A DNA stretch of 64,000 bases from positions 186,001 through 250,000 of the forward strand of contig NZ_WJFC01000001.1 in the NCBI RefSeq assembly GCF_009725235.1, given 5' to 3'. The position numbers were made by a program, and so were the translations under genes. The first letter of the stretch is position 1, and each line of letters begins with the position of its first letter. The notes under the pieces are model-generated. The model did not search any database and had not been told where the DNA came from. It was given only the letters and a program-made list of their open reading frames with translations. Shown in pieces: positions 1-7,349 of the stretch. The stretch comes from Scytonema sp. UIC 10036 (lineage in GTDB: Bacteria; Cyanobacteriota; Cyanobacteriia; Cyanobacteriales; Nostocaceae).

Positions 1-451
1 TTTTAATAGCAATTTAGTAAAAGAGCCTTTTTTACAATGGTGAGATTATCTGCTGAACAAGCTAAAGAAAATACAAAAACCCCTGCTACGTAGGGTAAGA
101 AGGCAGGGGCAATAAGGATATCAATGTGTATTCAACTTCTTATTTTCTTGGAAAGGTACATAAATGTTTACTATCTATGGATAGGTTAAATGTAAAGCTT
201 GCTTGTGATGGTCGATACAATTGAGAATTTTGAGCATATATATATATGGTGTTATGACAAATGGGGAAATTCCTGTCTAAAATATAGAAAAGATGTTTTG
301 GTAACTTGACTTAAATTTTAATAGTTTATGTTAAGGGTGGATAATTATTAATAATTTCATTGAATGTTTTTTTGAAGAAAACATCCTTTTTTTTTGTTTT
401 ACGATGTTTAAATAATTAAAGAGTGAGAATTTGAAGATTAGGAATTTGAAG
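1..451. other. Leader region without a gene
   Basis: No convincing coding sequence. There is a GC-rich hairpin at about 80-109 (CCCCTGC paired with GCAGGGG). On the minus strand it is followed by a short T run, so it could terminate a transcript arriving from the right. The rest is AT-rich and includes an alternating TA tract near 239-252. It presumably holds the promoter of the downstream PAS-Crp regulator, but I see no clear -35/-10 pair. Confidence 0.5.
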
Positions 452-1663
452 ATGGATATACATAAGATAGAAATAGACACATTTGCTCAACGCGCAGAGG
501 GAATGTATCAGCGATTAGCAAGTCTGTACAACAATTCTCCCGATATCATAAATTTGCCATCAGATAGGTTGCCTCAAACCTTTATGGAACTTGGTCATGC
601 CTCAGAAATCGTGAAAATAGCGACTGAGGAACTGTACCAGCAAAATGAGGAAATTGCACAATTGCGTGACTTAGCAGAAACAGAAAGCCAAAGATATCGA
701 GAATTGTTTGAGTTGGCTCCAGATGCTTATTTAGTGACAGATAATCTTGGCATCATTCAAGAAGCCAACCGTGCGGCTGCCCATATGCTGAATTTGTCAC
801 AGCATTATTTAGTAGGAAAACCAATCGCCAATTATGTTGCTCTAGAAGATCGTCATCGCTTTCGCAGCTTGCTTAAGCAGCTTGAGGAGTGCGGCGATAA
901 AGCGATGGAGTTAGTCCTTGGCTTTTTAAAACGCAATGGGGATGTGTTTGATGCAGCTATAACAGTAGCTGTGGCTTGCAATCGACAGGGTCAACCAACA
1001 CAAGCTCGCTGGCTGATACGTGATATTAGCGAACAGCAAGCTTTTCTACGCGATCGCCAATGCAAGCCAGCAGAGTTAGCCTCCGTTAACCATGACTGTA
1101 ACCATGTGGAAAATCGTCTTTTGCACAAATATTGCAAAGGAGAAACAATTCCTCTCAACCCAAGTGCAATTTGGTATGTGTCTCAGGGTATGGTGAAGTT
1201 GAGTACCCTTTGTGAAACGGGAGAGGAAGTATTGATTGGGTTAGCAGGAGAAGGCATGGTTTTTGGTTCGAGTCTAACCTCGCTACACATTTATCAAGCA
1301 ACAGCTATGTCAGATACAGAGTTGTCATCAATTTCTCTGGCAGAAATTGCAACTTCCCAAACTCTGAGCCATACCTTATTACCAAAAATCAATCGCAGGT
1401 TAAAGCAAACAGAAGCTTTTTTAGCTGTTGTTGGTAGGCGAAGGGTTGAAGACCGTATTAACTACCTATTGCAGCTGCTTAAACAAGAAATTGGGCAAAA
1501 AGTGGCTCAAGGGATTCGCTTTAGTGTTCGCCTTACTCATGAAGAGCTTGCGAGTGCGTGCTGTACCACTAGAGTTACAATTACACGGTTAATGGGAAAA
1601 TTACAAAAACAAGGAAAAATTAGTTTTGACTCAAAAAACCACATTATTATCAAAGATTTGTAA
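452..1663 (+). CDS. PAS domain-containing Crp/FNR-type transcriptional regulator
   Basis: A cytoplasmic one-component regulator of about 403 aa. After an N-terminal helical stretch there is a PAS domain (roughly residues 85-190; FELAPDAYLVTDNLGII is typical), then a Crp-like effector domain (about 215-330), and a C-terminal Crp winged helix with the recognition region LTHEELASACCTTRVTITR. The PAS domain may sense a small ligand or redox state. The effector domain lacks an obvious complete cAMP-binding motif, so the signal is unknown. An upstream in-frame TTG at 431 exists, but the ATG at 452 has AGGA eight bases upstream and is preferred. The 3' end overlaps the convergent Rieske gene by 14 bp. 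Confidence 0.85.
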   Translation: MDIHKIEIDTFAQRAEGMYQRLASLYNNSPDIINLPSDRLPQTFMELGHASEIVKIATEELYQQNEEIAQLRDLAETESQRYRELFELAPDAYLVTDNLGIIQEANRAAAHMLNLSQHYLVGKPIANYVALEDRHRFRSLLKQLEECGDKAMELVLGFLKRNGDVFDAAITVAVACNRQGQPTQARWLIRDISEQQAFLRDRQCKPAELASVNHDCNHVENRLLHKYCKGETIPLNPSAIWYVSQGMVKLSTLCETGEEVLIGLAGEGMVFGSSLTSLHIYQATAMSDTELSSISLAEIATSQTLSHTLLPKINRRLKQTEAFLAVVGRRRVEDRINYLLQLLKQEIGQKVAQGIRFSVRLTHEELASACCTTRVTITRLMGKLQKQGKISFDSKNHIIIKDL

Positions 1664-2630
1664 CAGATGTCATTTCCCAATCTCGGTAGAGCTTTTCGGC
1701 GTGGAACATAATATCTTCATTCGGAAGTCTGATTTTAGCTTTTTCTCTAGGATACAAGTTCTCAATGGCTGTTGTATCTTGTTCAACTACAGTAGCTACA
1801 GCTTTAAGAATTGAATTTTTTAATAACAAATCCAAACCAGGTAACTTCATTTTCGTGTAAACAAGAACAAAAGTTTTAGTACTATTTTCTGTTTCAGGAT
1901 AGAGGACATGAGTTTGTAAAAGTTTAACAACAACAGGGGTCTGGGTTTGAAAGGCTGTAAGAGCGGGGAAAGCGTATTCTAAAGTACCTTTGTACATTTT
2001 AGGTGCGAGCATTAACACTGGATTGCTTAAAATTTCGCCAAGTGTATTATCGTCTCTATAAAGTTCTTGAATAACCCTTGCCCAATACCCATCATGTTCA
2101 AAGCTAGCAATAGGATTGGCTTTGATTTTAAATAACTCACGATGAGTTCCATTTTGGTGGTTATAGTCATAATTAATTAACAGGTTGTCTAAAAAACTAC
2201 CTTTGATACTTTTAATTCCAGCGACTCCTACAAAATTCAGCCCTGTTTTCAATTTGGAAATTAAATCGGGGACTGGAATTTTTGGTTTGAAACCGCCATA
2301 TGTCCAGATACAATCATCGACAACAATGAGTTCTAAAGGTTTGGAGATCGCTTGACCATCTGTTTTTCCTTCTCGGTACAATCTGCCTTCTCCATCAAAT
2401 TCTAGTGCGTGAAAAGGACAGGCAATGGTGTTTCTATCTTTGCAAATCCATCCATCTGACAAAGGAGCCTGCATATGAGGACAGACATTATCAAGAGCAA
2501 AGATTTCTCCTTTCTGGTTTTGCCATAAAACATAATCATGACCGTTAAGCGTAATTTTTACAGGTTTGTTCGCCGCCAACATAGATTTGTGAGCAATTAA
2601 CCAAGGAGCACCTGGTAAGATAGGGTTCAT
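1650..2630 (-). CDS. Rieske [2Fe-2S] non-haem iron oxygenase
   Basis: A 326-aa Rieske oxygenase alpha-subunit-like protein. The Rieske cluster ligands are C50/H52 (CPHM) and C71/H74 (CPFH). A mononuclear-iron motif follows at about 153-163 (N-x-D-x-x-H-x4-H, with H158 and H163). The family uses an external electron donor and O2 to hydroxylate or demethylate a substrate; the substrate cannot be told from sequence. The frame stays open 62 codons further upstream, but that part encodes a nucleotide repeat element. The ATG at 2630 follows a good GGAG ribosome-binding site, so I start there. It is divergent from the TetR-type gene at 2880, which is a plausible local regulator. It overlaps the PAS-Crp gene tail-to-tail. 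Confidence 0.88.
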   Translation of the reverse strand: MNPILPGAPWLIAHKSMLAANKPVKITLNGHDYVLWQNQKGEIFALDNVCPHMQAPLSDGWICKDRNTIACPFHALEFDGEGRLYREGKTDGQAISKPLELIVVDDCIWTYGGFKPKIPVPDLISKLKTGLNFVGVAGIKSIKGSFLDNLLINYDYNHQNGTHRELFKIKANPIASFEHDGYWARVIQELYRDDNTLGEILSNPVLMLAPKMYKGTLEYAFPALTAFQTQTPVVVKLLQTHVLYPETENSTKTFVLVYTKMKLPGLDLLLKNSILKAVATVVEQDTTAIENLYPREKAKIRLPNEDIMFHAEKLYRDWEMTSVTNL

Positions 2631-2671
2631 ATTTTTCTCCGTTAGATGAAATACAGCTGGCAACAGGGTTG

Positions 2672-2772
2672 ATATCATGTTCGACCCCACCCGCCTGACG
2701 GCACCCTCCCCTTGGTAAGGGGAGGGTTGGGGAGGGGTACTTTTATTACAAGTGTTCAGCCGAACATGATAT
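2672..2772. repeat. 101-bp element with 12-bp perfect terminal inverted repeats
   Basis: ATATCATGTTCG at 2672-2683 is repeated in inverse at 2761-2772. Between the arms lies a C-rich then G-rich stretch (an ACCCTCCCC / GGGGAGGGT stem), a type seen repeatedly in cyanobacterial intergenic DNA. The element sits between the divergent Rieske and TetR-type genes. The right arm also forms TGTTC-AGCC-GAACA, which could be an operator. A MITE-like insertion and a regulatory palindrome pair are both possible. Confidence 0.6.
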
Positions 2773-2879
2773 GAGTTCTTCGCATCAGCCCTCTGTTTTC
2801 TGTAAAATTGTGACAAATAATTTGTGTTCTTATTTCTAAATCATGACAGATTATTCATATTTGTCAAGATAATTTTCTT

Positions 2880-3677
2880 ATGAGTGACTTGCAAGTAAAT
2901 TCTCCTTCTATGCGCCGTCAACCCAAGCAAAAGCGAAGTCAGCAACGTGTTGAACGCATCCTAGATGCAGCAGCTGAAGTTTTTGATGAGGTTGGTTTTG
3001 AGGCAGCAACAACTCATGCGATCGCAACTCGTGCTGACACAGCGATCGGTTCTCTATACCAATTTTTTCCAGATAAAATGACCATTTTCCATGCTCTGGA
3101 ATTACGTCACAGGGAGAGAGTGTATGCTATATGGGCTAAGTTCAACAAGCCTGAAATTATTCAACAGCCTTTTGAAGGATTTATCTCAGATCTGGCTGCA
3201 ATCTACAGGGAACTTCTTCAAGACCAAACCTGCAGGATTGTATTTGTGCAATACTTTAAGTCTCCAGCAATCTTTCAAAATATCGATGAAAGCTTTACTC
3301 AAGAAGCGATTGACTTCTTGGCAAAACTACTGAATGAGCGCAATCCAGCATTAATTTCAGAACAGTGCCAGCTACTAGCTGAAGTTTGCGTTCATGCGTG
3401 CAACACTTTGGCAGTTGTGGCACTCCGCAGTGATGAACCCCATCGGCAGCAGATTTTCGATCAAATCCAAGCATTGGTATTTGGGTACCTACGCCCTTAT
3501 ATAGGGGATGAAATAGGGAATGAAGTGCCTCCAAAAAAGGTAATGAAAGTAATGAAAGCAATGAAATGTCCCCATTGTGATTCCAGTGCCGTGTCTAAAA
3601 ACGGTCACCGTCATGGCAAGCAGCGTTATATCTGTAAAGAGTGTGGCAAGCAATTTCCGGAAAGCTACTCCCGGTGA
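2880..3677 (+). CDS. TetR-family regulator with C-terminal IS1-type zinc ribbon
   Basis: A 265-aa protein. Residues about 15-65 form a TetR N-terminal HTH (RVERILDAAAEVFDEVGFEAATTHAIATRA), followed by a helical ligand-binding domain to about residue 210. The last 38 residues are a four-cysteine zinc ribbon (C230, C233, C252, C255) like the N-terminus of IS1-family InsA proteins. They are joined through a low-complexity MKVMKAMK stretch. This looks like an insertion-sequence remnant fused in frame to the regulator. It is divergent from the Rieske oxygenase, its likely target. The ATG at 2880 begins the TetR homology. Confidence 0.85.
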   Translation: MSDLQVNSPSMRRQPKQKRSQQRVERILDAAAEVFDEVGFEAATTHAIATRADTAIGSLYQFFPDKMTIFHALELRHRERVYAIWAKFNKPEIIQQPFEGFISDLAAIYRELLQDQTCRIVFVQYFKSPAIFQNIDESFTQEAIDFLAKLLNERNPALISEQCQLLAEVCVHACNTLAVVALRSDEPHRQQIFDQIQALVFGYLRPYIGDEIGNEVPPKKVMKVMKAMKCPHCDSSAVSKNGHRHGKQRYICKECGKQFPESYSR

Positions 3678-3831
3678 ATGAAAGTAATGATAATTAGTTA
3701 AAGGCGAAAGAATCTTACTTAAGATACTGGCAACGTCTTATCTCTATGTATCAGAGTAATCAAGCTACTTCGTTAAGGTTGAAACCATGTTTTCACCCTG
3801 GCAACTTCCTCTCCCGTTAGAAGAGTACGCA

Positions 3832-3996
3832 ATGAGCCGTGTTGTTGTCTACTTTTACAATGGCAGATGGACACCAATTAAGTACTGTTTCTTGGAAAAG
3901 GCAATTGAACTTTATTACAAATCTCTGTTTTCAAGTCACGAAGTGATTTTATTTCCTCCGGATTTAGATCCTAATAGCTTTAGTGATACTGCTTGA
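3832..3996 (+). CDS. Small hypothetical protein
   Basis: A short ORF of 54 aa from the ATG at 3832, or 69 aa from an ATG at 3787. It begins MSRVVVYFYNGRWTPIK and has no domain I recognise. Its 3' end overlaps the next ORF, which is in another frame. It may be the N-terminal part of a gene broken by a frameshift near 3990. Support is composition and position only. Confidence 0.3.
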   Translation: MSRVVVYFYNGRWTPIKYCFLEKAIELYYKSLFSSHEVILFPPDLDPNSFSDTA

Positions 3997-4213
3997 ACAA
4001 GGAGATAAAGTACTGGCTTTCGTTAACAGTATGGGTGGAACTCCCATGGACGAATTTGTAAGCGATCGCGTTCACATTCTACGAAAAGCAGGTGACATCC
4101 CTGAACATTTAGCAGCCGTGGAACGCCGAGGATTTGTTTGGTATAGAGTTGGCTTTCCAAAAAGTGGGGCACGTGGTTGGATTTGTGAAGATTTTATAGC
4201 AGTTTTCACTTGA
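3983..4213 (+). CDS. Bacterial SH3-like domain protein, probably a fragment
   Basis: An open frame of 76 aa. The C-terminal half (DRVHILRKAGDI... FVWYRVGFPKSGARGWICEDF) resembles the last strands of bacterial SH3-type domains in cyanobacterial proteins: a tryptophan/tyrosine strand, then GARGW, then the final strand. The only start codons are a GTG at 3983 and an internal ATG at 4031. The domain's first strands are not all present, so this is probably a 5'-truncated or frameshifted gene related to the ORF before it. Confidence 0.4.
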   Translation: MILLEQGDKVLAFVNSMGGTPMDEFVSDRVHILRKAGDIPEHLAAVERRGFVWYRVGFPKSGARGWICEDFIAVFT

Positions 4214-4420
4214 ATGAAGTATAGATTTATCCGCTACGGGCTGCATTCGTCTGCGTTCGTCTGCGGTTCCATAACTTTTTTTATGTATTGCACCCAATTG
4301 AAAACCGCTATATATCTCCTGAATACGCCAATTAAGAAAACACAAGATCTGATTCTCGGATCTGATTTTTTCAGACTTTCTTTAGACATCACAAAGCAAA
4401 ACACTTTGGTTTCTTATAGC

Positions 4421-4450
4421 TTGACAGTTAAGTAAAAGCTTATCTATACT
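4421..4450 (+). promoter_or_regulatory. Sigma70-type promoter upstream of the NTF2-like gene
   Basis: TTGACA at 4421-4426 and TATACT at 4445-4450 are separated by 18 bp. This is close to the consensus for a group 1 sigma factor. The expected transcription start lies around 4457, inside the palindrome that follows. Confidence 0.6.
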
Positions 4451-4453
4451 ATA

Positions 4454-4479
4454 AATAATTAAGCAAATGCTTAATTATT
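4454..4479. promoter_or_regulatory. 26-bp perfect palindrome, probable operator
   Basis: Twelve-base arms (AATAATTAAGCA and its complement) flank a 2-base centre. The site lies just downstream of the -10 box at 4445-4450, over the expected transcription start, and ends 7 bp before the ATG at 4487. That position is typical of a repressor operator. No cognate regulator is adjacent; the nearest candidate is the TetR-type gene at 2880. Confidence 0.55.
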
Positions 4480-4486
4480 TGCTCAA

Positions 4487-4885
4487 ATGAGTAAACCTGT
4501 TGCCAGTGAGAAGTCATCAATGGAAAATACAACGATTGAAACCTTGGAAGAAAAATTGCAGCACGCCATGCTTACCAGTGATGTCGCTGTGCTGGATGAA
4601 CTGATTGCCGACGATCTGGTTTGGACGATGCACACAGGTTTTGTAGGCAACAAGCAATACGATCTCGAAGCACACCGAACTGGAATCTTTCGGTTCACGA
4701 AGGTTGAGATTAGCGATCGCCAAATCCATCCTTACAGTCAGGATTGCATTGTCGTTACCTTGAAAGCAGAACTGGCTGGAACCCTCAACGGTCAAGCATT
4801 CTCAGAACCCTATCGCTTCACTCGTGTTTGGTTACAGCGCCATAACCGTTGGCAAATCATAGCAGGTCATGTGAGTCTTCTTTGA
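4487..4885 (+). CDS. Nuclear transport factor 2-like / DUF4440 family protein
   Basis: A 132-aa protein with the NTF2-like alpha+beta pattern: an N-terminal helix pair (LEEKLQHAMLTSDVAVLDELIADDLVW), then strands ending in RFTRVWLQRHNRWQIIAGHVS. Members are small cone-shaped proteins, some enzymes (SnoaL, ketosteroid isomerase) and many of unknown role. A second in-frame ATG at 4520 could be the start. The gene has its own promoter and palindrome, so it is probably induced by a specific signal. It is convergent with the VOC gene, ending 3 bp from it. Confidence 0.75.
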   Translation: MSKPVASEKSSMENTTIETLEEKLQHAMLTSDVAVLDELIADDLVWTMHTGFVGNKQYDLEAHRTGIFRFTKVEISDRQIHPYSQDCIVVTLKAELAGTLNGQAFSEPYRFTRVWLQRHNRWQIIAGHVSLL

Positions 4886-4888
4886 ACT

Positions 4889-5362
4889 TTACGCCTGTTG
4901 TGACTGTTGCATTGCCTTCCATTCACCATAAGGGATTACCCCTGCTTCGGGACACGGCTGTTGTGGCAACATCGCCAGATATTCCAGCAAATGCCCATCA
5001 GGGTCGGTGAAATAGAGAGAAATTGCGGGCATCCATCCTATGACGACTGGCTCTTCAACAGGTTCGCCATAAAATCCTTTGGGAACAACGCCAACGGCTT
5101 TCAATGCAGATGGAGCGGCAAGAACTTGCTCAACCGTGCTTGTAAATGCCAAATGCAGGGACATTACGTTTGGAGCGTAGCCCACTTCCCATACACCTAG
5201 CATTGCCTGTCCGCGTCCTCCGATCCAGAAGAAGGCAACGCGAGGCTCATCTAGAAGATAAGCCAGCTCAAGCCCAACGGTGTCTCTGTAGAAGGCGACT
5301 GAAGTTGCTAAATTTCTCACCGTTAGATGCGTTTCAAATAGACCCTGAATCGAAACTCCCAT
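4889..5362 (-). CDS. VOC (glyoxalase/bleomycin resistance) family protein
   Basis: A 157-aa vicinal-oxygen-chelate protein. It has the typical opening THLTVRNLATSVAFYRDTVGLELAY and closing YFTDPDGHLLEYLAM, i.e. two beta-alpha-beta-beta-beta halves. The family includes glyoxalases, extradiol dioxygenases and antibiotic-binding proteins; this member's substrate is unknown. The frame opens at a GTG (5377), but GGAGG stands 8 bases before the ATG at 5362, so the ATG is chosen. Confidence 0.82.
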   Translation of the reverse strand: MGVSIQGLFETHLTVRNLATSVAFYRDTVGLELAYLLDEPRVAFFWIGGRGQAMLGVWEVGYAPNVMSLHLAFTSTVEQVLAAPSALKAVGVVPKGFYGEPVEEPVVIGWMPAISLYFTDPDGHLLEYLAMLPQQPCPEAGVIPYGEWKAMQQSQQA

Positions 5363-5387
5363 AACCAAAACCTCCACTATTTATTTA

Positions 5388-5535
5388 TTAGGGATCTCGG
5401 AAATCGTAGTAGGGGTTGAGCGAAGCGCGAAACCCAACAAATGCTGATAAATGTTGGGTTTCGTTCCTCAAACGCCACTTCACTCAACGGGGGGAACCCC
5501 CGCACTTTTTGTGGCTCCCCAACCTACCTTGAATT
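5388..5535. repeat. GTAGGTTGGG-type interspersed inverted repeat (copy 1)
   Basis: An imperfect inverted repeat centred on GAAACCCAACAAATG / TGTTGGGTTTC, flanked by GGGATCTCGGAAA and a CCAACCTAC end. Related copies lie at 15529-15640, 29968-30090 and 47160-47368 (opposite strand), with degraded pieces near 7127 and 31608. It has no coding content and resembles a MITE-like or REP-like family. Confidence 0.65.
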
Positions 5536-5659
5536 TGTGTTTTTAGCAAAACCTACGTAGTATTGAGGTACAGCCCCCTTTCATCCCCTCAAGGCATCGG
5601 GGGGACAGAGGGGGGTAATTTTTGTACCTCACCAAGTTGAAATTTGCTATAAGTTCGTC

Positions 5660-5923
5660 ACTAATCTGTTTGCCAACGTTGGCGAAACAGTACTGGGACA
5701 TGATGCCACTATCGATGTACTGGTAGCAAATATCCAGCAACTAACTGAAAATATCAACGCAGTCAACCAAAGAGTAGACGCACTCACTACCAATGTTGCT
5801 GAAGTAACCAACCGTGTAGATTCTTTAGCAGCCGAAGCAATCTACGCGACAGAAATGGCGGTAGCAGCCCACCTACAAGTTAGCGCCGTTCGCGAAGCGG
5901 CTGCCTTGCAGCATCGGCACTAA
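5660..5923 (+). pseudogene. 5'-truncated coiled-coil protein, paralogue of the gene at 53370
   Basis: An open frame of 87 residues lacking a start. It contains FANVGETVLGHDATIDVLVANIQQ and LTENINAVNQRVDALTTNVAEV. These match the coiled-coil gene at 53370-53836 (NVGETVL, IDVLVANIQQLTEN, TNRVD). The 5' part has been replaced by repeat DNA. The last ten codons (REAAALQHRH) come from a REP-like repeat that also appears inside the CHAT-CHASE2 gene at 51.7 kb. Confidence 0.6.
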
Positions 5924-5931
5924 CTTCCATC

Positions 5932-7056
5932 TTATGAAGATTTCGCATTAGATGCCAATGCGCGTCCAGTAATCGAACAGCCATCTCCAAACTTAACAAT
6001 AGTAAAGTTATACAATTCTTGAATTTCACCATTTTTCCAGTAAATTCTTTTCTCGATGGTTGTTCCTGTCTGAACTACCCATACTAATGTATCAAACAAT
6101 TCTGAGTTCAGCTGTTCGATCTGGTTCTTCACTCCTGACATACTTAAAAGCAGTTCTCGTTTTTCTCCAAATAATTTAGCAAAAACGGGATTAACCACTA
6201 AATAGAAAAAGTCATCAATTTCTCCATTAATCGGATTCCTCACTGCCTGTATAGCTGCAATTGCATCCGGTGAGTTGTTCAATAAATTAGCTAATAAGCT
6301 ACGAGATTGATAGAGAATTTCTGCTGTCTTCTGATGTTGCTCAATTGCTTGTTTTAGTTCTGATTTTTGTTTTTGAATTGTTATTTGATTTTGAATGCGA
6401 GCGAGGACTTCTTCTGTATGAAAAGGTTTAGTAATATAATCAATTCCTCCAACTTGAAAGGCTTTTATTTTATCAATCAATTCATCAAGTGCGCTTAAGA
6501 AAATGACAGGTGTTTCTGAAACAACTTTATTCATTTTCAAGGCTTTGCAGACTTCATAACCATCAATATCTGGCATTTTAATATCTAGTAAAATAATATC
6601 TGGCGGGTTATTAGCAGCTGTTCTTAATGCCATATTACCATTGGTGACACTGCGGACTTTGTATCCTCGCTTCATCAAAAGTTCTGTTAAAAACCGCAAA
6701 TTCTCTACCAAATCATCAACAATTAAAATACTCGGTTGCTCTGTTTTAGTTTGTTCAGTATCAATTTCTTCCATTTGGCTGGGAGGATAATTTTCTGTAA
6801 GATCTTGTTTTTCTAATAGATAGCGAAAATTACTTTTATTAACTTTCGTTTTCATGACATCTGAAATGCGCTTCCATAACAAATAAGCTAAATCTTTAAT
6901 ATGTCCTACGCTCAAGTACAAGCTGTCAGAAATATTATTGTAAGGCTGATTTTCCCAAGCAGCTTTTAAAATTTCCTTCTCTGGATCTGTTAATTGCTTT
7001 CCCGTCTGTTCTTTTAAGAGAGATTCTACTAATAATAAGGCTTTTTCAAAGTTCAT
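5932..7056 (-). CDS. Response regulator with VMAP-type N-terminal HTH, REC and PAS domains
   Basis: A 374-aa protein. Residues 1-83 (MNFEKALLLVESLLKEQTGK ... ILKAAW ... IKDLAYLLWKRISD) match the N-terminal HTH of vWA-MoxR-associated proteins. Residues about 108-230 form a receiver domain: acidic IVDD, phospho-acceptor Asp in DIILLDIKMPDIDGYE, and the KPF lysine. Residues about 250-374 are PAS-like. An upstream in-frame TTG (7080) is less likely than the ATG at 7056. It follows, on the same strand, a decayed hybrid kinase, which may have been its phosphodonor. Confidence 0.8.
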   Translation of the reverse strand: MNFEKALLLVESLLKEQTGKQLTDPEKEILKAAWENQPYNNISDSLYLSVGHIKDLAYLLWKRISDVMKTKVNKSNFRYLLEKQDLTENYPPSQMEEIDTEQTKTEQPSILIVDDLVENLRFLTELLMKRGYKVRSVTNGNMALRTAANNPPDIILLDIKMPDIDGYEVCKALKMNKVVSETPVIFLSALDELIDKIKAFQVGGIDYITKPFHTEEVLARIQNQITIQKQKSELKQAIEQHQKTAEILYQSRSLLANLLNNSPDAIAAIQAVRNPINGEIDDFFYLVVNPVFAKLFGEKRELLLSMSGVKNQIEQLNSELFDTLVWVVQTGTTIEKRIYWKNGEIQELYNFTIVKFGDGCSITGRALASNAKSS

Positions 7057-7349
7057 AGTTAACTCATAGATGCTGAACAATTTTATTTTTATATAGGAAT
7101 CATAAATGATTTATGAAAAATTTTAAGTGGGAAACCAACAAATGCTTGTAAAGTGGGTTCGTTCCTCAACCCAACCTACGTAATTTCATTGTTTACCTGT
7201 CTGACAAGTATTGATGCCCGTCATTTTAAAGTTAATCATGTTCGGCGATTCTGTCAAATTTAATAAATTTAGAAAAAATCAGTTAATTATCTAAAAATAT
7301 TCCACCCTATCCAGAATTTTCTCAAAATCAAAGTATTTAACCCATTTTC
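7057..7349. other. Intergenic, with a degraded interspersed repeat
   Basis: No gene seen. About 7127-7215 keeps parts of the GTAGGTTGGG-type repeat (GAAACCAACAAATGC..., CAACCCAACCTACG, GACAAGTATTGA). A short ATCATGTTCGGCGAT at about 7236-7250 resembles the terminal repeat of the element at 2672. Confidence 0.45.

Noticed and set aside
1650..2816. Longer Rieske protein starting at 2816
   Set aside because: The extra 62 codons translate an inverted-repeat element; the ATG at 2630 has a proper ribosome-binding site and fits family length.
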